64,000 bases of DNA from Capsaspora owczarzaki ATCC 30864 (GCF_000151315.2 NW_011887301.1:489117-553116), one strand, 5' to 3'. Positions 13,950-26,222 are shown, counted from the stretch's first letter. Notes: generated by a model from the sequence alone, not told the origin. Program-made: numbers and translations.

Positions 13950-16900
13950 TTGTTGTTGTTGGTGGTGGTGTGGAGGTGCTGGGCCGCGAATGGAGGAAAT
14001 GGCTTGTTCGAAGGCCTGCGCGAGCGACGGGGCTGCAACAGGCTGCACGCTTCCGGCCCAGACCATTTGGGACTTGCTCGATTCCGGCGGCGTTGACGAC
14101 AGAGTCCCACGACGCTGTGAGTTGACGGCCTCCAAGTTGGAAGCGGAGGCTTGAGCATCAACCCGACGGTTGTCTGGAGTGGAGCTGGAGCTTGGTACTC
14201 CGTCAGCCACTTTGGGCTTGGGACCAGGCTTTTGATGAGGCTTGCGCTCGCTCTTGACCGCATCAGGGCTCAAAGTAGAATCAGGCTCGAGGCTGGACTT
14301 GCGAGGAGTGGTCTCAGCCTTGATGCTGGGCTTGGGACCAGGCTTGGCACGCGGTCGCAACTCGCCCGTTTCGCGATCCACAACCATGTTGTTGGCGGCG
14401 GCATATTGTCGCTTTGCGGCCAACGTCTCGTCCTCGTTGCTTCGGCCTCGGCGACCACCTCGCCCACGTCCGCTGCCGCGACCACGTCCGCCACGGCCAC
14501 GACCTCGGCCACGACCACGGCCACGACCGCGGCCTGCACGCCGGGGTCGATCATCGTCGCTGTCAAAATCGTCATCCGAAATGGAAATGTCGTCATCGTC
14601 CAAGTCCATATCATCCACATGATGCGACTCGCCTGCGCTGTCAACTTCGCTTCCGCTGGCATAGTCTTCGTTTCGCCGCGAAACTTTGCGCATCTTGCGA
14701 CGCTGTTCCTCACGGCGCTCGGCGGCATCCAGTGCATCTTCGCCAGAGCTTCCCGCCTGCGACAACTGGTCGTCGTCCGAGCCACGGTCACACTTGACGC
14801 AGCACCACCCGTAGCCACGGCTCCGACGAGGCATGGTGGCGAGTGGAGGATCGAGGCAGAAAATGTGGTACCAGTTTTTGCATAAATCGCAGTGGGTGAG
14901 CTTGTGTGGCTCGGTGTCCTGGTCGCAGACGCAGCAACGTGGCGAGATTGAGAGAGCAAGGCTGCCCGCCGAAACATCGATCGCCTCAGTCGCGTCGCCA
15001 GAAGGCACAGTCTCGAGAGGAGCATCTTCAACTGGAGCGGTGGGCGCACGTGCGCGGCGCCCAGGCTTGCGACGTGCACGACCGTCCAGAGTCAGCATGA
15101 CGGAAGCGGACCCATCGGCAGACTCGGATGGTGGAGGGACCTCGTCCGAGCCCCAGATTTGACGCCGGAGCCTTGCGGCGTGCTCTTGCGGATCGCGCAG
15201 CTCTGCGCGCAGTCGCTTGTCTTGCTCGGTCCAGAACTTGAGCAAATCTTCGCCAACAAGCGAGTCCAAGTCAACGGTGCTGGACTGTGGAGGAGCTGCA
15301 GAAGCTTCAGCTTCCGAACCCGTCGCCGCTTGCGCCTCCTGCTGCAGCAATTTCTGCGCCGACCGAGACGCCTCCCGCTTCGCGGCGTCGATTTTGGCGG
15401 GAGTCAGCGCGTTCGTCTCGATGAACTGCGTCAGCTGCGTGATGCGAGGGTCAGCACCGTCTGGCTCTTGCACGGCAGTCATCAAGGTTACCAGCCCTGA
15501 GATGGTTTGCACCAACGGTTGGGTGTCTGTCAACAGTGTCGCGAAATCAGATTCGAGAGTCTTCAACTCGAGTCTGCTCGTCGCGTCTGCCTCGGAATGA
15601 CGAGTGCGCATGGCTTTCAGCCGATCAATGGCAACCTCCAGCTGCTGAATGCCAGTCTCGCGCTCTGAGAGCCAAAACAAATAATTGACACAAAACAAAA
15701 AGCACCCCAAAAGAAAGGTCAGATGTTGCGTTGTAGAACGAAAGCAAGGAGAAAAGGGCACATCACCGAGGGCGCATCACCAAGGGCAAAAAAAACCGAT
15801 TCCAAGAAGAGATGGCAAACGTACGTTGGAGGTATTCCATAAACGCGGGGTTGGGATCCACAGCAACAGAGCGCAGCCTGGTGGAAAAGTGGGTCCAAAT
15901 CGCGGTAGGGGCAAGGGTGGCAACATCCACGACTGCCGCAGTACCGCTGGTGGAAGGGTCGCCCGCACGGCTGGGAAGCGAGGCAGTGGGGAGTTGGCTG
16001 GCGTCAACATGGCGCTGCAATCGCTGAAGCTGGAGCTTTGAAAGCTTCCGCGCCTCATACTTGTCGCGGAAGTAGCGAATATACTGCAATCGAAGGACCT
16101 GGTGATGTTGCCTGGCTCGAACATCACGAGCACGGTTGTACTCGCTCACATTTTCAATCGAACGCCGCAGTCCAACTTGCGAAGCTTCGTACCGGCGCCA
16201 CTGAGCAATCTACGCCACCCCAAAATAGAATCCCAAAATAAGCAACAAAGAAAACGGTGAGCGGGGTGTGACCTGCCTGCCAGCAAAGCCTTCACGCATA
16301 CCTTTCGCGGTTGTAGGCCCTTATCAACATGCTGCATGCAGTTGGCATAGTAAGGATCGGCGACAACCTCGTCGCTTGGAGCTTCGCATAGCAGACCCTT
16401 TTTAACAGCGCTGACAAGATTCCAAATATGAAAATGAGGAGATTGTTTCATGTGCAAAGACCGGAGGGGGGGGGGAAAGAGAGAGAAACGACGTTCAACT
16501 CACCAAGATGCGTGGAAGAGCTGACGACATAATCCGGCGTCACATTGGACACAAACACCGACCGTGGAGGCTGCCGAGTCCTCGGGACACAACACGCAGG
16601 TCTGTTTTCGCATCCAGCATGACATTTCAGCATCAAAATCACGCAAAGATGGCAGTCAAAATGCTCTGCAGCTTCCAAGCAAACTTACATTGCCCCATGA
16701 AGTGGCTGGAATTTTGCTGAGGATGACGGGCTCCATGGTTCGGAGATTGCCAAATTCAGTTCCGGGAGTGTAGAGAGCACACAGCACGTGCACCCAGCCA
16801 CCAGTATCTGTCTCTTTAAACGCGCCACCAGTGTTGGGGCACAGCTCGCAAACCTGGCCAGGAAAAAGAAAAACAAGTGCGCGTCGCGAAATGAGCTTCT

Positions 16901-18292
16901 TCAAAGAATGATGCTCAGCGTTGAGCCACCAACATCGGAAAAGGGATGGCAACGTACCGGTTTGACATTGCTCAAACATGGATTGCAAAACCACAACTCG
17001 GTGACTTCGTCTTGATCTGCTTCTGGTGACTCCACCGATGCGCTCTCTTCTTGCGCTTTGCTGGCCGCAGCCGCTTGCCTTGCAGCTTGCTCTTCTGCCT
17101 TGCGCTCACGCTTTCTGGTGCGAACGGGAATGCCAAAAGTCTCCTCCAGCTGCGTCTCGACATCGTCTTCGTCGTCGGTTCCAAGAACACCGTAGCACGC
17201 TAAATGTTTTCAAAAAAAGCGTCGAGTGAGCTTGCAATGATTGCAACATGCCAGCCTGACTCAGCCACGAATGGAAGCCGAAGATCTGCCCTTACTTTCG
17301 TGAACTGTGAGTTGACAGTAATCGCACGTCACCAGCAGCGCTTCTGGCACGCCAGCTGATTCTGCTCGTGGACCCGTCAAGCAAACCGCGCAAACGGTCT
17401 GACGCAAAACCAAATTCCCAATGAGAAAAGGAATGTCGATTGAAACCAAAACCAAACCCCCACACCACGACGAAGAGTTTACCGGGGTTGTTGTGGTCGA
17501 ACGACGATGGTTGCGGATAAATTCGCTGTCTGCAGCACCGCCATCGTCCTCGTCGTCGCTGTCTTCTTGGTTGCTACGAGCAGAGCGCTTCTTGTGGAAG
17601 ACCTTCTTTTGCTGCTTGCTCTTTTGCTTGCTCTTTGCCTTTTTCTTGAGCTTGACAGCGAAATCCTCGTCGTCGTCGGACTCGTAGTTTTCATCGTAGT
17701 TGAACATGGTCTGTAGATCTGTTTCCTGGTCATCGTCGTCGTCGTCTTGGTCGTCGTCTTCGCCTTCTTCATCATCGTCGTTATCGTCGTTATCGTCGTC
17801 GTCGTCGTCGTCGTCATCATCATCATCATCATCATCGTTACCACCGTCGTCATCTGAGCCACGAGACCACCTGGCGCGCTTGTTGCGATGGCCTCGGTCT
17901 TCGTCGTCTTGGTGGTCGTCGTCGTCGTCGTCGTCGTCGTCGTTCTCATCGTCATCGTCACCCTGATCATCACCATCTTGATCATCATCATCAGCATCGT
18001 CATCCTGATCATCACCATCTTGATCATCATCATCGTCGTCATCGCCGTCGTCGCGCGATCGCTTCTGTGTTGGTCGGCCGCGTTGTCGCCGAACGGCGTC
18101 CTCTTTGGCCAGCTTGCGTGCAGCAGCCAGCGCGTCAAAGTCGCCGTCGCTCTCCTCGTCCGAGTCGCTCCAGCTCTCCATTTCGCTCAGCGCCGCGGCA
18201 GATGGCTTGATCTGGCGCTTGCCTGCAGCGCGACCTGTGCCCAGATCTGGTGGTTGCACAGCAGATGCAGCAGAAGAGTCAGTCTCACACAC
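13455..18292 (-). CDS. PHF14: PHF14-like multi-PHD-finger chromatin protein (5' end uncertain)
   Basis: Nuclear histone-tail reader. N-terminus GKRQIKPSAAALSEMESW followed by acidic SDSDEESDGD resembles the start of animal PHF14, then comes a long Asp tract with NLS patches. PHD1 (AVCLTG...VTCDYCQLTVHE, CYGVLG), the extended PHD knuckle (CELCPNTGGAFKETDTGGWV, VLCALYTPG, GVCVQCDAGLCRQLFHAS, YYANCMQHVDK), a coiled region (EYNRARDVRARQHH) and PHD3 (CCVCDQDTEPHKLTHCDLC, WYHIFCLDPPL) follow in PHF14 order. The last exon (15664-13455) adds an Arg/Gly repeat near 14430-14560, a Gln run near 13840-13965 and a Tyr/Pro/Gln tail. The open frame reaches 18292 without an ATG, so the first exon lies upstream and was not identified. 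The tail beyond PHD3 is larger and more repetitive than in animals. Confidence 0.88.
13840..13965 (-). repeat. CAG/CAA repeat coding poly-Gln
   Basis: Mixed CAA and CAG codons (read on the minus strand) encode about 40 near-continuous Gln, with His, in the PHF14-like protein. The codon mixture suggests selection for the Gln tract rather than pure slippage. Confidence 0.9.
17710..18055 (-). repeat. GAT/GAC repeat coding poly-Asp
   Basis: Interrupted runs of Asp codons, with Asn, Glu and Gln, form the acidic region of the PHF14-like protein. A subrepeat DQDGDDQ recurs at 17960-18040. Confidence 0.85.
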
Positions 18293-19343
18293 AGTTGAAC
18301 AAGAAGCTTTTTTTCAATGGCAACCAGCAAACCCTCAGTCCTGTCCACTTGGAACAGCTCATGTTCAAATCGAGTTTTCATATGCAGGGCAATAAGTGCC
18401 AGAGGTGCTGCAGACAGTCTGACGAGGCTTCAATGAGCCAGCAAACAAGTCGTTCAGTTTGCGTTTTTTGGCGGCTTTTTTTTTTTTTTTTTTTTTTTTT
18501 GAGCTCTTTGTTTTCCCGCCAAAATTTGGACGACAACTTCCGTTTCAGCCACCCTTGATCACTCGAATTCACTCAAAGGAAAAAATGTTTGGTATCAACA
18601 CTCAGATACTGCATGCTGGACAGTCGCGGGTTGAACAAACACACATACTTCCAGCCATTATTGGAGAATACAGCAGTAAAATTGGAAAAAAAAAAAAAAA
18701 AAAAAAAAGAGAGATCTCGATTGGGTGCATAGCGCTTGGCCAAATCGGCCGCCGCCACGCCAGGCGCTCAGAATCACCGAAGGGTGGTCGGGCACGGGCA
18801 TCTCAGCCCCGCCCTGAGGCCCAGAGCGCAGACAGTCGCACAGACGAATTTCCGCAAGTCGAAATCGCCGCTTCCTCGTGGAAATGGAATATATCATAAA
18901 ATAGTCGCTTCCAATACAAAAATCAATACAAGTCTTCATTTACCAGAAACCATTGTTTTTGGCGTTGTTCTTTGTATTTGTCTTGGTTTGGCAGAATTCG
19001 ATGTTTGTTTATCTGAGTTGTTGGAAAGAAAAAAAAAAGAAAAAAAAAAGTTGAGTGAGGAAAAAATCTAAATTGGGTTCAGAAATTTGGGAAAAAACAA
19101 AATAAAGGTAATGCTCACACATCAAACAATTGAACAAACACCACTCATCAGTCGCAATGGTGCTTCAGTGACCGAAATTGGGTTTGTATTTCGAAATCGA
19201 TGCTTGCTCAACTGGCAACAGTGCATGTACAACACTGTAAATGACTGAATTGTTAACAAAATGCAAAAAAACCAACAATGACTCGCAACAAGTACAACCC
19301 CCAACAACCACCGAATAATGCAAAGACAGCACAATCATGCAAC
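18293..19343. other. Intergenic region with T25 and A23 homopolymers
   Basis: About 1.05 kb between the upstream side of the PHF14-like gene and the stop of the MUN-DEP gene. It must hold the missing first exon and promoter of PHF14. Homopolymers: T at 18476-18500 and A at 18686-18708. No RNA gene or other coding region recognised. Confidence 0.5.
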
Positions 19344-21186
19344 TCAGTAGTAATTGCTGCGATCGCGAGAAGAAGGCGCCGGACTGAGCACCACTTGCTG
19401 ATGTTGCTGAGTCGTCTGATAGGCATGATTGTTGTGGGGATTGTTGCTGGTGTTGCTGCTGTGGTGATGGTGATGCTGCTGCTGTTGCTGGTGGTGGTGG
19501 TGGTGGTGATGGTGGGAATGCGGGGTTGGCGAAGTGGCTCCCGAGCTCGAACCCGATGTTCCACCAGAAGTGTTGGTCGCCGTCGACGTCACGCGTGGCG
19601 ATCGCAGGAATGTGCGTGCCTCCTTATCGTCCTTGCGACACATTAGCACTTGAATAATGTCGTCGGGAGTCACAAACGTCTCGTTCTCCGCGCACCAGGC
19701 CTTGACCAAAGACCAGTTGAGCTTGCGCTTGCCGCTTTCATCGTCACACGCAAATCGATAGAGATTGGACGCGTCGTCCTTGAAGGTGATGGCGCGTAAT
19801 GATACCATTTGCGACGAGCCATAGTTCAGTGGCGCGGCGGATGTCGTCGACTCGGCGGTAGGAGGGCTGGCGTTAATCACATCGACAATAATGTCGTGCT
19901 CGAGCAGCGTCTGGCCGAGCTTGACCGCCTCTTCGGTGCTGCGACAGTGATTCCGCTTGACAAGGTACTCGCAAAACTCGCTGCCGACAAAGCTCTGGGG
20001 GTACTTTTTGAGCAAATAAGGCCGACGGTCGCGAATCAGCGGGCCAGAGGCTGGGTCGTGCATCTCCTTGTAGAGAACCGAGCCGACGGTGAAGACGTCG
20101 GCCTCTTTACGGCTGCCAGCGGAAGCTGCCGACACTGCACCATTGGATGCTGCTGCAGGGAGCCCAGACAGCTGAACATGGCTGCTCGTGCGGTTCTGTT
20201 GCTGCCCTTTAGAATAGCCATTTGCCACGCTAGGGCTGCCAATGCCCGCACTGCCGTGGCTGCTGCTGCCGTTAAAGACAGGCGAAAACGTTCGCTCGTC
20301 AGATGCGGTCGGGTAGCGCACTCCGCTGCTGGCCGACTTTTTCACTGGAGTGGTGCGCTGGACGAGGCGCGCAACCGCGCTGAGCAGCACGCCAGAGCCA
20401 CCCACAAACACTGTCGGCGAGGCAACGCCCCACGGATCGGCAAGACCGCCATGCGGTGTGCTGGGCTCGGAGGGGTGCGTCGACCCAAGAGCGTCGGGCG
20501 ACATCGGGGACAAGGGATCTCTGGCATCCCCGCCATTCCGCTGATGGTCCATGCGCTTGAGACGAAGCCAAATGTCAATCAGAGTCGAAGTCGAAAGGGC
20601 ATGCACATCAAGCATCCGGATGACAAACCCGACAGATTCGTAGAGCGTGTGGTGCAAAAGCCCGCTGCCATCGGCGTGGAAGAAGGTCACCATCATGGCA
20701 ATCGCTTCCTCTAGCGTCTTGGCCTGGTCTCCAGGAATTTCACGCTGGCGGCGCATCGGAAGCACGGCATCTTCAAAGTTGTCCACGATCGCGTCCCACA
20801 CACTGGAGAGAACACGACGGAAGCTCGCTTCGTACATGACACTGCTTAGAATGGTAAACTGCGACTTGAGGTACGCCAGAATGGGCTCGAGGCGGCGTTC
20901 AATCGAGATATTTGGCAGCCGCAGATCGAACAGGAGCATTTCAAGTGCCGGCTTGACAAACGCGTTGATGCGGATGCAGACCGCTTCAATCTGGAAGAGA
21001 TACACGTGCTTGATGTAATGCAGAGTTTTGAGCAGCGAGGCGTTGGTCACAGTGCGAGGCGCGGATGCGGGAGTTCCAGAGCCGTCCTGGTGCAAGATGG
21101 CGCTCACACTTCGGTGCAGATCGCTGTGTGTTGAAAGGAACGACCCAGTCGAACCCCAGTTGGCCGTGTAGGGATCTTGCAGAGAC

Positions 21187-21238
<52 letters not shown>

Positions 21239-24200
21239 GTTGTCGCTGCATATCGAACGGCGACTGGTCATTGACAAAGCCCCCTCCGCACAACACTGAG
21301 ACGAGCTCGGGGAAAATGGCAATGAGCGCCTCCATGTTGTTAATCCGCAGACAAATTTCGTCAGTGATGGGATCAACGGGGATGCGACGCCCATGCACTT
21401 GATGGTAGTGCAACGTTCGCATGGTGGAGTGCTTGCGCTTTTGCTGCATGATGAGCGATCGAGCACGCGCGGGATCAATGCCCTTGACTGACGTGCTGGA
21501 TGCAAACATGCCGGGAGTCACAGAGCTTGAATTGCCGCCTACAGACGCGAGACCAGTGCGCTTGATGCGAATGACCGCCTCCAACAGGCTGCGCGTGTTT
21601 TGGCACAGCTGCTTGCTCACGAGCGTGTTGCGGGTGCTCCCGGCCAGCTGGACGGATGCTGCAAGGAAGGATCCACTCTTGGTCGAAAAGGACATGCTTT
21701 GAAGCCGCCCAGACAACGGACTTCCGAGCATCACGCCATTCGCGACCAGGCCGGCGTTGCCAGTACTTGCGAGCATTGCTCCGGTAAAGCTGCCGCGTGC
21801 AGACGGAGGTTGCGATGAAATGACCGACCCACGTCGGTGCGATTCGTACGGTGCTGATTGGTCGTGCTCATTCGGGAGGAGAGCAGAAATCAAAGGGTCG
21901 ATAGCACCATCGGGCAAGTCCAGCAAATCCGAGAAGAAAATTTTGCTGGCATACTGCAGCACCATGTTGCTGGTCATGTCAATGAGTCGTTCGGAGAAAA
22001 GAAGCACTTCGTCGTTGACCGACTGCGGCTGTGCCCCAGCCCCCGGTTCGACCAGGAACTGCAGCGACTTGACAAAGCGAATAGGTTGAGCAAGCGCGAA
22101 AATGGTGTCAATCAGCGAGCTTGAATTGGGCAATTCGACATGCTCTTCCTCAGTGTTGCTTTCTTGGTCGCTGCTCAACGAGACGGACGTCATGGTTGGT
22201 CGCAAGGGCGCGAGGCCCAGGAACGGGTCAAACTCGGTATTTGTGTCAAACACAGAAGCAAACACCTCGCTATCGATAAAGAAGGATTCCCACTGCCAGA
22301 ACCAACAAAGAAGAGAGCAGTCGAAAAGGAATGAAACAGATTTGGGTGAGCTCGCGCAAATCCCTGCACCATCGCCCGCAATGAGCACGAGAAAATCAAC
22401 AGCACGACATACATCGTCCAGATGGAAGGCCAAGTCGACAAACTGCATCAGTGCGGTCGCAATCGAGTCCATCCATTTGATCGAGATCGGCACGAAATAC
22501 TCTTTCCAGTTCGTGTGCCCCTCGCCTCTGACAATCAAATAAAAAAAAAAAAGGGCGGGGTCAGTCTTGTGCTCCTCCAACATCATGCCCAGGTGCACAC
22601 TTACGAAACTTTCAGATGAGGCCCCCAGATAGAGTCCAAATAGTTGAGCGCGTAGGAAAGTTGAATCAATGACGCGTCAAGGTCTTCGCTGTCGCCGGAC
22701 ACAAAACCACCTCGAGCGGACTTGTCGCAGAGCGAGCTCACATCGGCGCAAAGCATGCTGTAAAACTCGTCAATGGCGAGCTCGACAAGGTCGAAATGGT
22801 CGGTGAAGGCGTCCTGATAGTACGTTCGGTAGTACTCGACTTCATCCACCAGCTCTTCCACCAGCAAGGTCAGTTGAGACGCTGTAAACGGGCAGGTTAT
22901 TGTGGATAGCTTGTGTTGTGCGGTCTGGTGCTTGGCCAGGGGTGCAGACGGTTGACGAATCTCGTCCACGACGTCAGCAGCAATCGTCAGGAATCTGCGG
23001 TGAGCCAGAGAGAGAGAAATCATCAAAAGGTGTGGGTGTGAGAAAAAAGGACAAATATACAATCGGCGCGAAAAAAAATGCACGCCGTGAGGAAAGCGTA
23101 CCGCTGATAGGTAGTGCCAAAGGATTCCTTGAGATAACATGTCAGGACATAGTCCACATTGTACGCCGCATTGGACTTTCCACCTCCAACAAAGCGATCG
23201 GCTTGAATCAACGAGGACAAGAGCTGCACCAACCCTGCCACGCCGCCTTGGGGAGTGTTGAGCGGGAAAAGACGCTTGATTCGAGTCAAGCTGTTGCGGA
23301 CCTGCGCGTGGAGGAGCGCAACCGTCTGCCGAAGAACATCATTCTGGTGTGCATCCAGCAGAAACAAGTTAAGCACCAGGAGTCATCGACCAACACTATC
23401 AACACGCTTTGCACGTGGTGGCATACCTCAGAAATAGTAATGGTCATTCGGTTGTGGAGCTGGGGCAAGAGACGCAGAATGTCTTGAAGGACGGCGTTCG
23501 ACTCTTGGATGCTGAGAATGGTGTTTTCGAAATGTTTGGCTAGATAGTTCAGATGCATGATTTTGCGGTAGAGCTCGCCAATGCCGTATCGCAAGCTAAA
23601 CTCGAAAAGCAGCCGTGAAGCTGGTGGGCTCAGAGCGGCCGACTGCGCCTGCTGGGACTCGTCAAGGGATGTCGACGCCGCGTACCGCTCGTATTGCAAA
23701 AACTTTTCCAGCAAAGTGACATACAGCGCATGATAGAGACTGATACGATAGTTGCCAGGCGCATTGGAAGAGCTCGCAGAAGTATTGGCAGATCCCGCAG
23801 CAGTTGTAGAGGAACGGACGTGCGGCGAAGTTGGACTGGTGATTGAGTTTGCAAAGCCAGAACCTGGATGCGACGAGCCGCCAGAGCTGGATCCACCAGT
23901 ACTCGACAAATTCACAACGGGAATGGCGGAATCCCAAAAGAGTTCAATCAACTGTCGGATTTTGGTCTGCTCTTGCTGTCGCCAAAGATCATACGTGTTT
24001 TTGTTCTGGATGATTGAAAAAGGGGACAAAGCGAGAGGGGAGGTGGCTCGAAGGCGATGAGTGTTGAAGCAAACGAAGCGCAACACGCATCACCAAAAAC
24101 GCTCTCTCAAGCTTACAGCAAATGCCTGGGGATTGTAGAACGGGTTGGAGTTGCCCTCCAGGAAGCTGAGTTGCTTGGCAAGCTCGCGCACCAAAATCTT

Positions 24201-24640
24201 GCCAACCAAAAGATCAAGAGCAGTCCAAAAGTGTAAGTTTTTTTTTTGTCGGTTCGTGCAAGGATGAAGAACGCAACGAACTGTTGATCACCAGACGCAA
24301 GCAGCATACCTCGACGTCACGCTTCGAGCCGTGCGCTTCTTTGGTTTGCTTGAGATATTTGGCGTGGGTTTCAGGCGTCAGGTGGAAGACGTGCATGAGG
24401 TACTCGTTGAAAGCCGCAATCTCATTGGATGACTCGGCCTTGCCAGTGCCGTTTGCAAGAATCGCACAGTTGGCGCACAGCAACGCGCACTGGTAGAGGA
24501 ACAAATCCTCTCCAGCCAAGGTGACTGTTGCTGGATCCCGCGAATACAGCGGATGCTGCCGAGTCGAGGCTGCCGGTGCTGCGCGCGCAGGGCTGGCAAC
24601 AGCATCACCCGCTCGCGTCACAGCAGCAGAGCCCTAGTTG
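19344..24640 (-). CDS. Munc13-like MUN-domain protein with C-terminal DEP domain (5' end uncertain)
   Basis: Likely vesicle priming/tethering factor. The N-terminal exon near 24621-24320 (EYLMHVFHLTPETHAKYLKQ) and exons to about 22430 (FDLVELAIDEFYSMLCADV; VPISIKWMDSIATALMQFV) resemble the first Munc13 homology domain. The MHD2-like part (20560-21010) is clearest: LEPILAYLKSQFTILSS, FRRVLSSVWDAIVDNFEDAV, VTFFHADGSGLL and LDVHALSTSTLIDIWLRL align in order with MHD2 of Munc13-1/-4. No C2 domain was seen after it. Instead a DEP domain occupies about 20075-19780 (LLKKYPQSFVGSEFCEYLV, TEEAVKLGQTLLEHDII, LYRFACDDE), followed by a His/Gln-rich tail. Gln run at 21180-21240. A possible first coding exon near 24850-24735 could not be fixed to an ATG. 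MUN assignment is by eye; the DEP call is strong. Confidence 0.72.
21180..21240 (-). repeat. CAG/CAA repeat coding poly-Gln
   Basis: About 18 Gln codons inside the region linking the two Munc13 homology parts of the MUN-DEP gene. Confidence 0.85.
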
Positions 24641-25495
24641 CGTCGAGGTGGTGTAAACGCGAGTTTGCAAGGTCAGTTTCTACCCGGTATGCAGCAATCG
24701 CAAACGAAAAACGCACAAATCCTGAACCGACACTCTTCTTACAGGAACTTTGCGAGTGCGCCTTGGTCGTCGACGGCATGCGTAGCGATGGAAGAATGTG
24801 AAGATTTTCTCAATCAGCTTGCCATGTCTGTCAGAAGGTGAAACGTGAGGAAACTTTGACCAACAAGAACAAATTCGGTATGGGGGTTTTTTTCCCCCGT
24901 TTTCAACATGTTTGCGTCGTCGTGAATCTCAGAAACCATTGTCTCCACTTTCCCAATTCCAGCATATTTCGAATCCGATCGATCCACATCCGATAACTTG
25001 TCAAGTGTTCACATGTGACCGAAGCCGACTTTTGCCTTCTTTTTTTTTTTCTTTTTTTTTTTCCGTTGCATATTGTTTCGCATTGCATTGCATTGTCTTT
25101 GTTTTGTGCTTCAGGGCTGCTTTTCGTCCATCCCCCCCCCCAATCCCCACACTCACTCCCGTGGTCTCGACTTCTGTGAGTGCTTCTCTTCTGATGCTTC
25201 CTGCTGAATGATGTTTGCTGATGAATGGTCCTCCTGTCCCTACGCTTTTATCGTCTGTTCGCCTTGTGGCTCCAAATTTTGCCGATGCTCGGTCGTCTCA
25301 GATTGGCCATCCTTCTCATCGTTCTCCGGCCTCCCATGAAAGCCCGCCTCCTTTGTTCTACTCAATTCAGCTCAACAAAAGACCTTCCCTTCCCATCCCA
25401 GAAGACCCTTCCCCCCCCCCCCAACACAGAGCGAGTCCACTCACTCACAACGTACAAAAACCAGCATCAAAACGCCAATCACTTGAAAATTCGAT

Positions 25496-25558
<63 letters not shown>

Positions 25559-25580
25559 GCTTGTGTGTTGTTTTTTTAAT
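24641..25580. other. Intergenic region with 59-nt poly(T)
   Basis: Roughly 0.9 kb upstream of the MUN-DEP gene and downstream of the small Gln-rich gene. 24735-24850 is open in frame with the next MUN-DEP exon and may be its 5' exon. Otherwise it contains T/C-rich DNA, two short C runs (25131, 25412) and the long T tract at 25499-25557. No RNA gene recognised. Confidence 0.5.
25499..25557. repeat. 59-nt uninterrupted poly(T) tract
   Basis: Longest homopolymer in the window. On the minus strand it is poly(A) beginning about 23 bases after the stop codon of the gene ending at 25581. Confidence 0.95.
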
Positions 25581-26104
25581 TTACCGCATCATGAAGCACT
25601 CTGGGTCTTGGCCTGCCGCGCGGACGCCGTGCTCGCACTGGAGCTGGGAGCAGAGTGTGGTGGATGCAGTCGATGCAGGCAGCGGGCTGGGAGTCCCGGA
25701 AGATCCACCAGCAGCAGCAGCTCCAGCAGCAGCAGAGGAAGGAGCGGCGGAGGATCCAGCGAAAGGACTCGGCGCGCTGCTGCGACTCGTGCTGTGAGCA
25801 TCAGAGTACGACGATGCTGACAATGAGGATGTCGAGTGGCTGCTGTGGCTGGGCTGGTCCGCGACGAGGTAGTCAGAGAGCCACTCCACCGAAGGCAGCG
25901 ACAGGACAGCTTGAGAGGCGGCTTGGCCTGCGTCTGGCTTGGGGACTGCCGCGCCGTCGGGTCCGGTCGCCTGTGCCTGTGTCTGTGCTGGTGCTGGCGA
26001 CTGCTGCATCTGTGGCCAGCACAGCGACGCGTGGAACGGCCGCAGCGCGAGGAAGAGCTCGTCTGAGCGTTTGAGTGCGGTCGCATCAATCAGCATCGAC
26101 GGCG

Positions 26105-26150
<46 letters not shown>

Positions 26151-26222
26151 ATGTTGTTGTTGCTGTAGTTGTTGTGATGATGGGTGGTGCTGGTGGTATG
26201 GACCAGGCGACGGCGACGACAT
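25581..26222 (-). CDS. Small Gln/Ser/Ala-rich protein of unknown function
   Basis: Intronless frame of about 213 aa from an ATG at 26222 in an excellent Kozak context (GCCGCCATG). An upstream in-frame ATG at 26363 also exists, but a T/C-rich stretch ending in ttcag just before 26260 suggests a 5' UTR intron instead. Sequence: MSSPSPGPYHQHHPSSQQ, a Gln run of about 17, then MLIDATALKRSDELFLALRP, LPSVEWLSDYLVAD, Ser- and Ala-rich stretches, and a Cys-containing tail ending ECFMMR. The only non-repetitive segment is about 60 residues. No family recognised. It shares a 359-bp divergent promoter region with the sorting nexin gene. Low complexity weakens the call. Confidence 0.55.

Noticed and set aside
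13805-14154. Plus-strand Cys-rich and Leu/Val/Ala-rich frames opposite the poly-Gln tract
   Set aside because: These are the other-frame translations of a CAG/CAA repeat and carry no independent evidence of coding.
18736-18900. Possible first exon of PHF14 (minus-strand ATG just past the A23 tract)
   Set aside because: An ATG exists, but no donor/acceptor pair gave a frame-consistent join to the recognised N-terminus, so the 5' end is left open.
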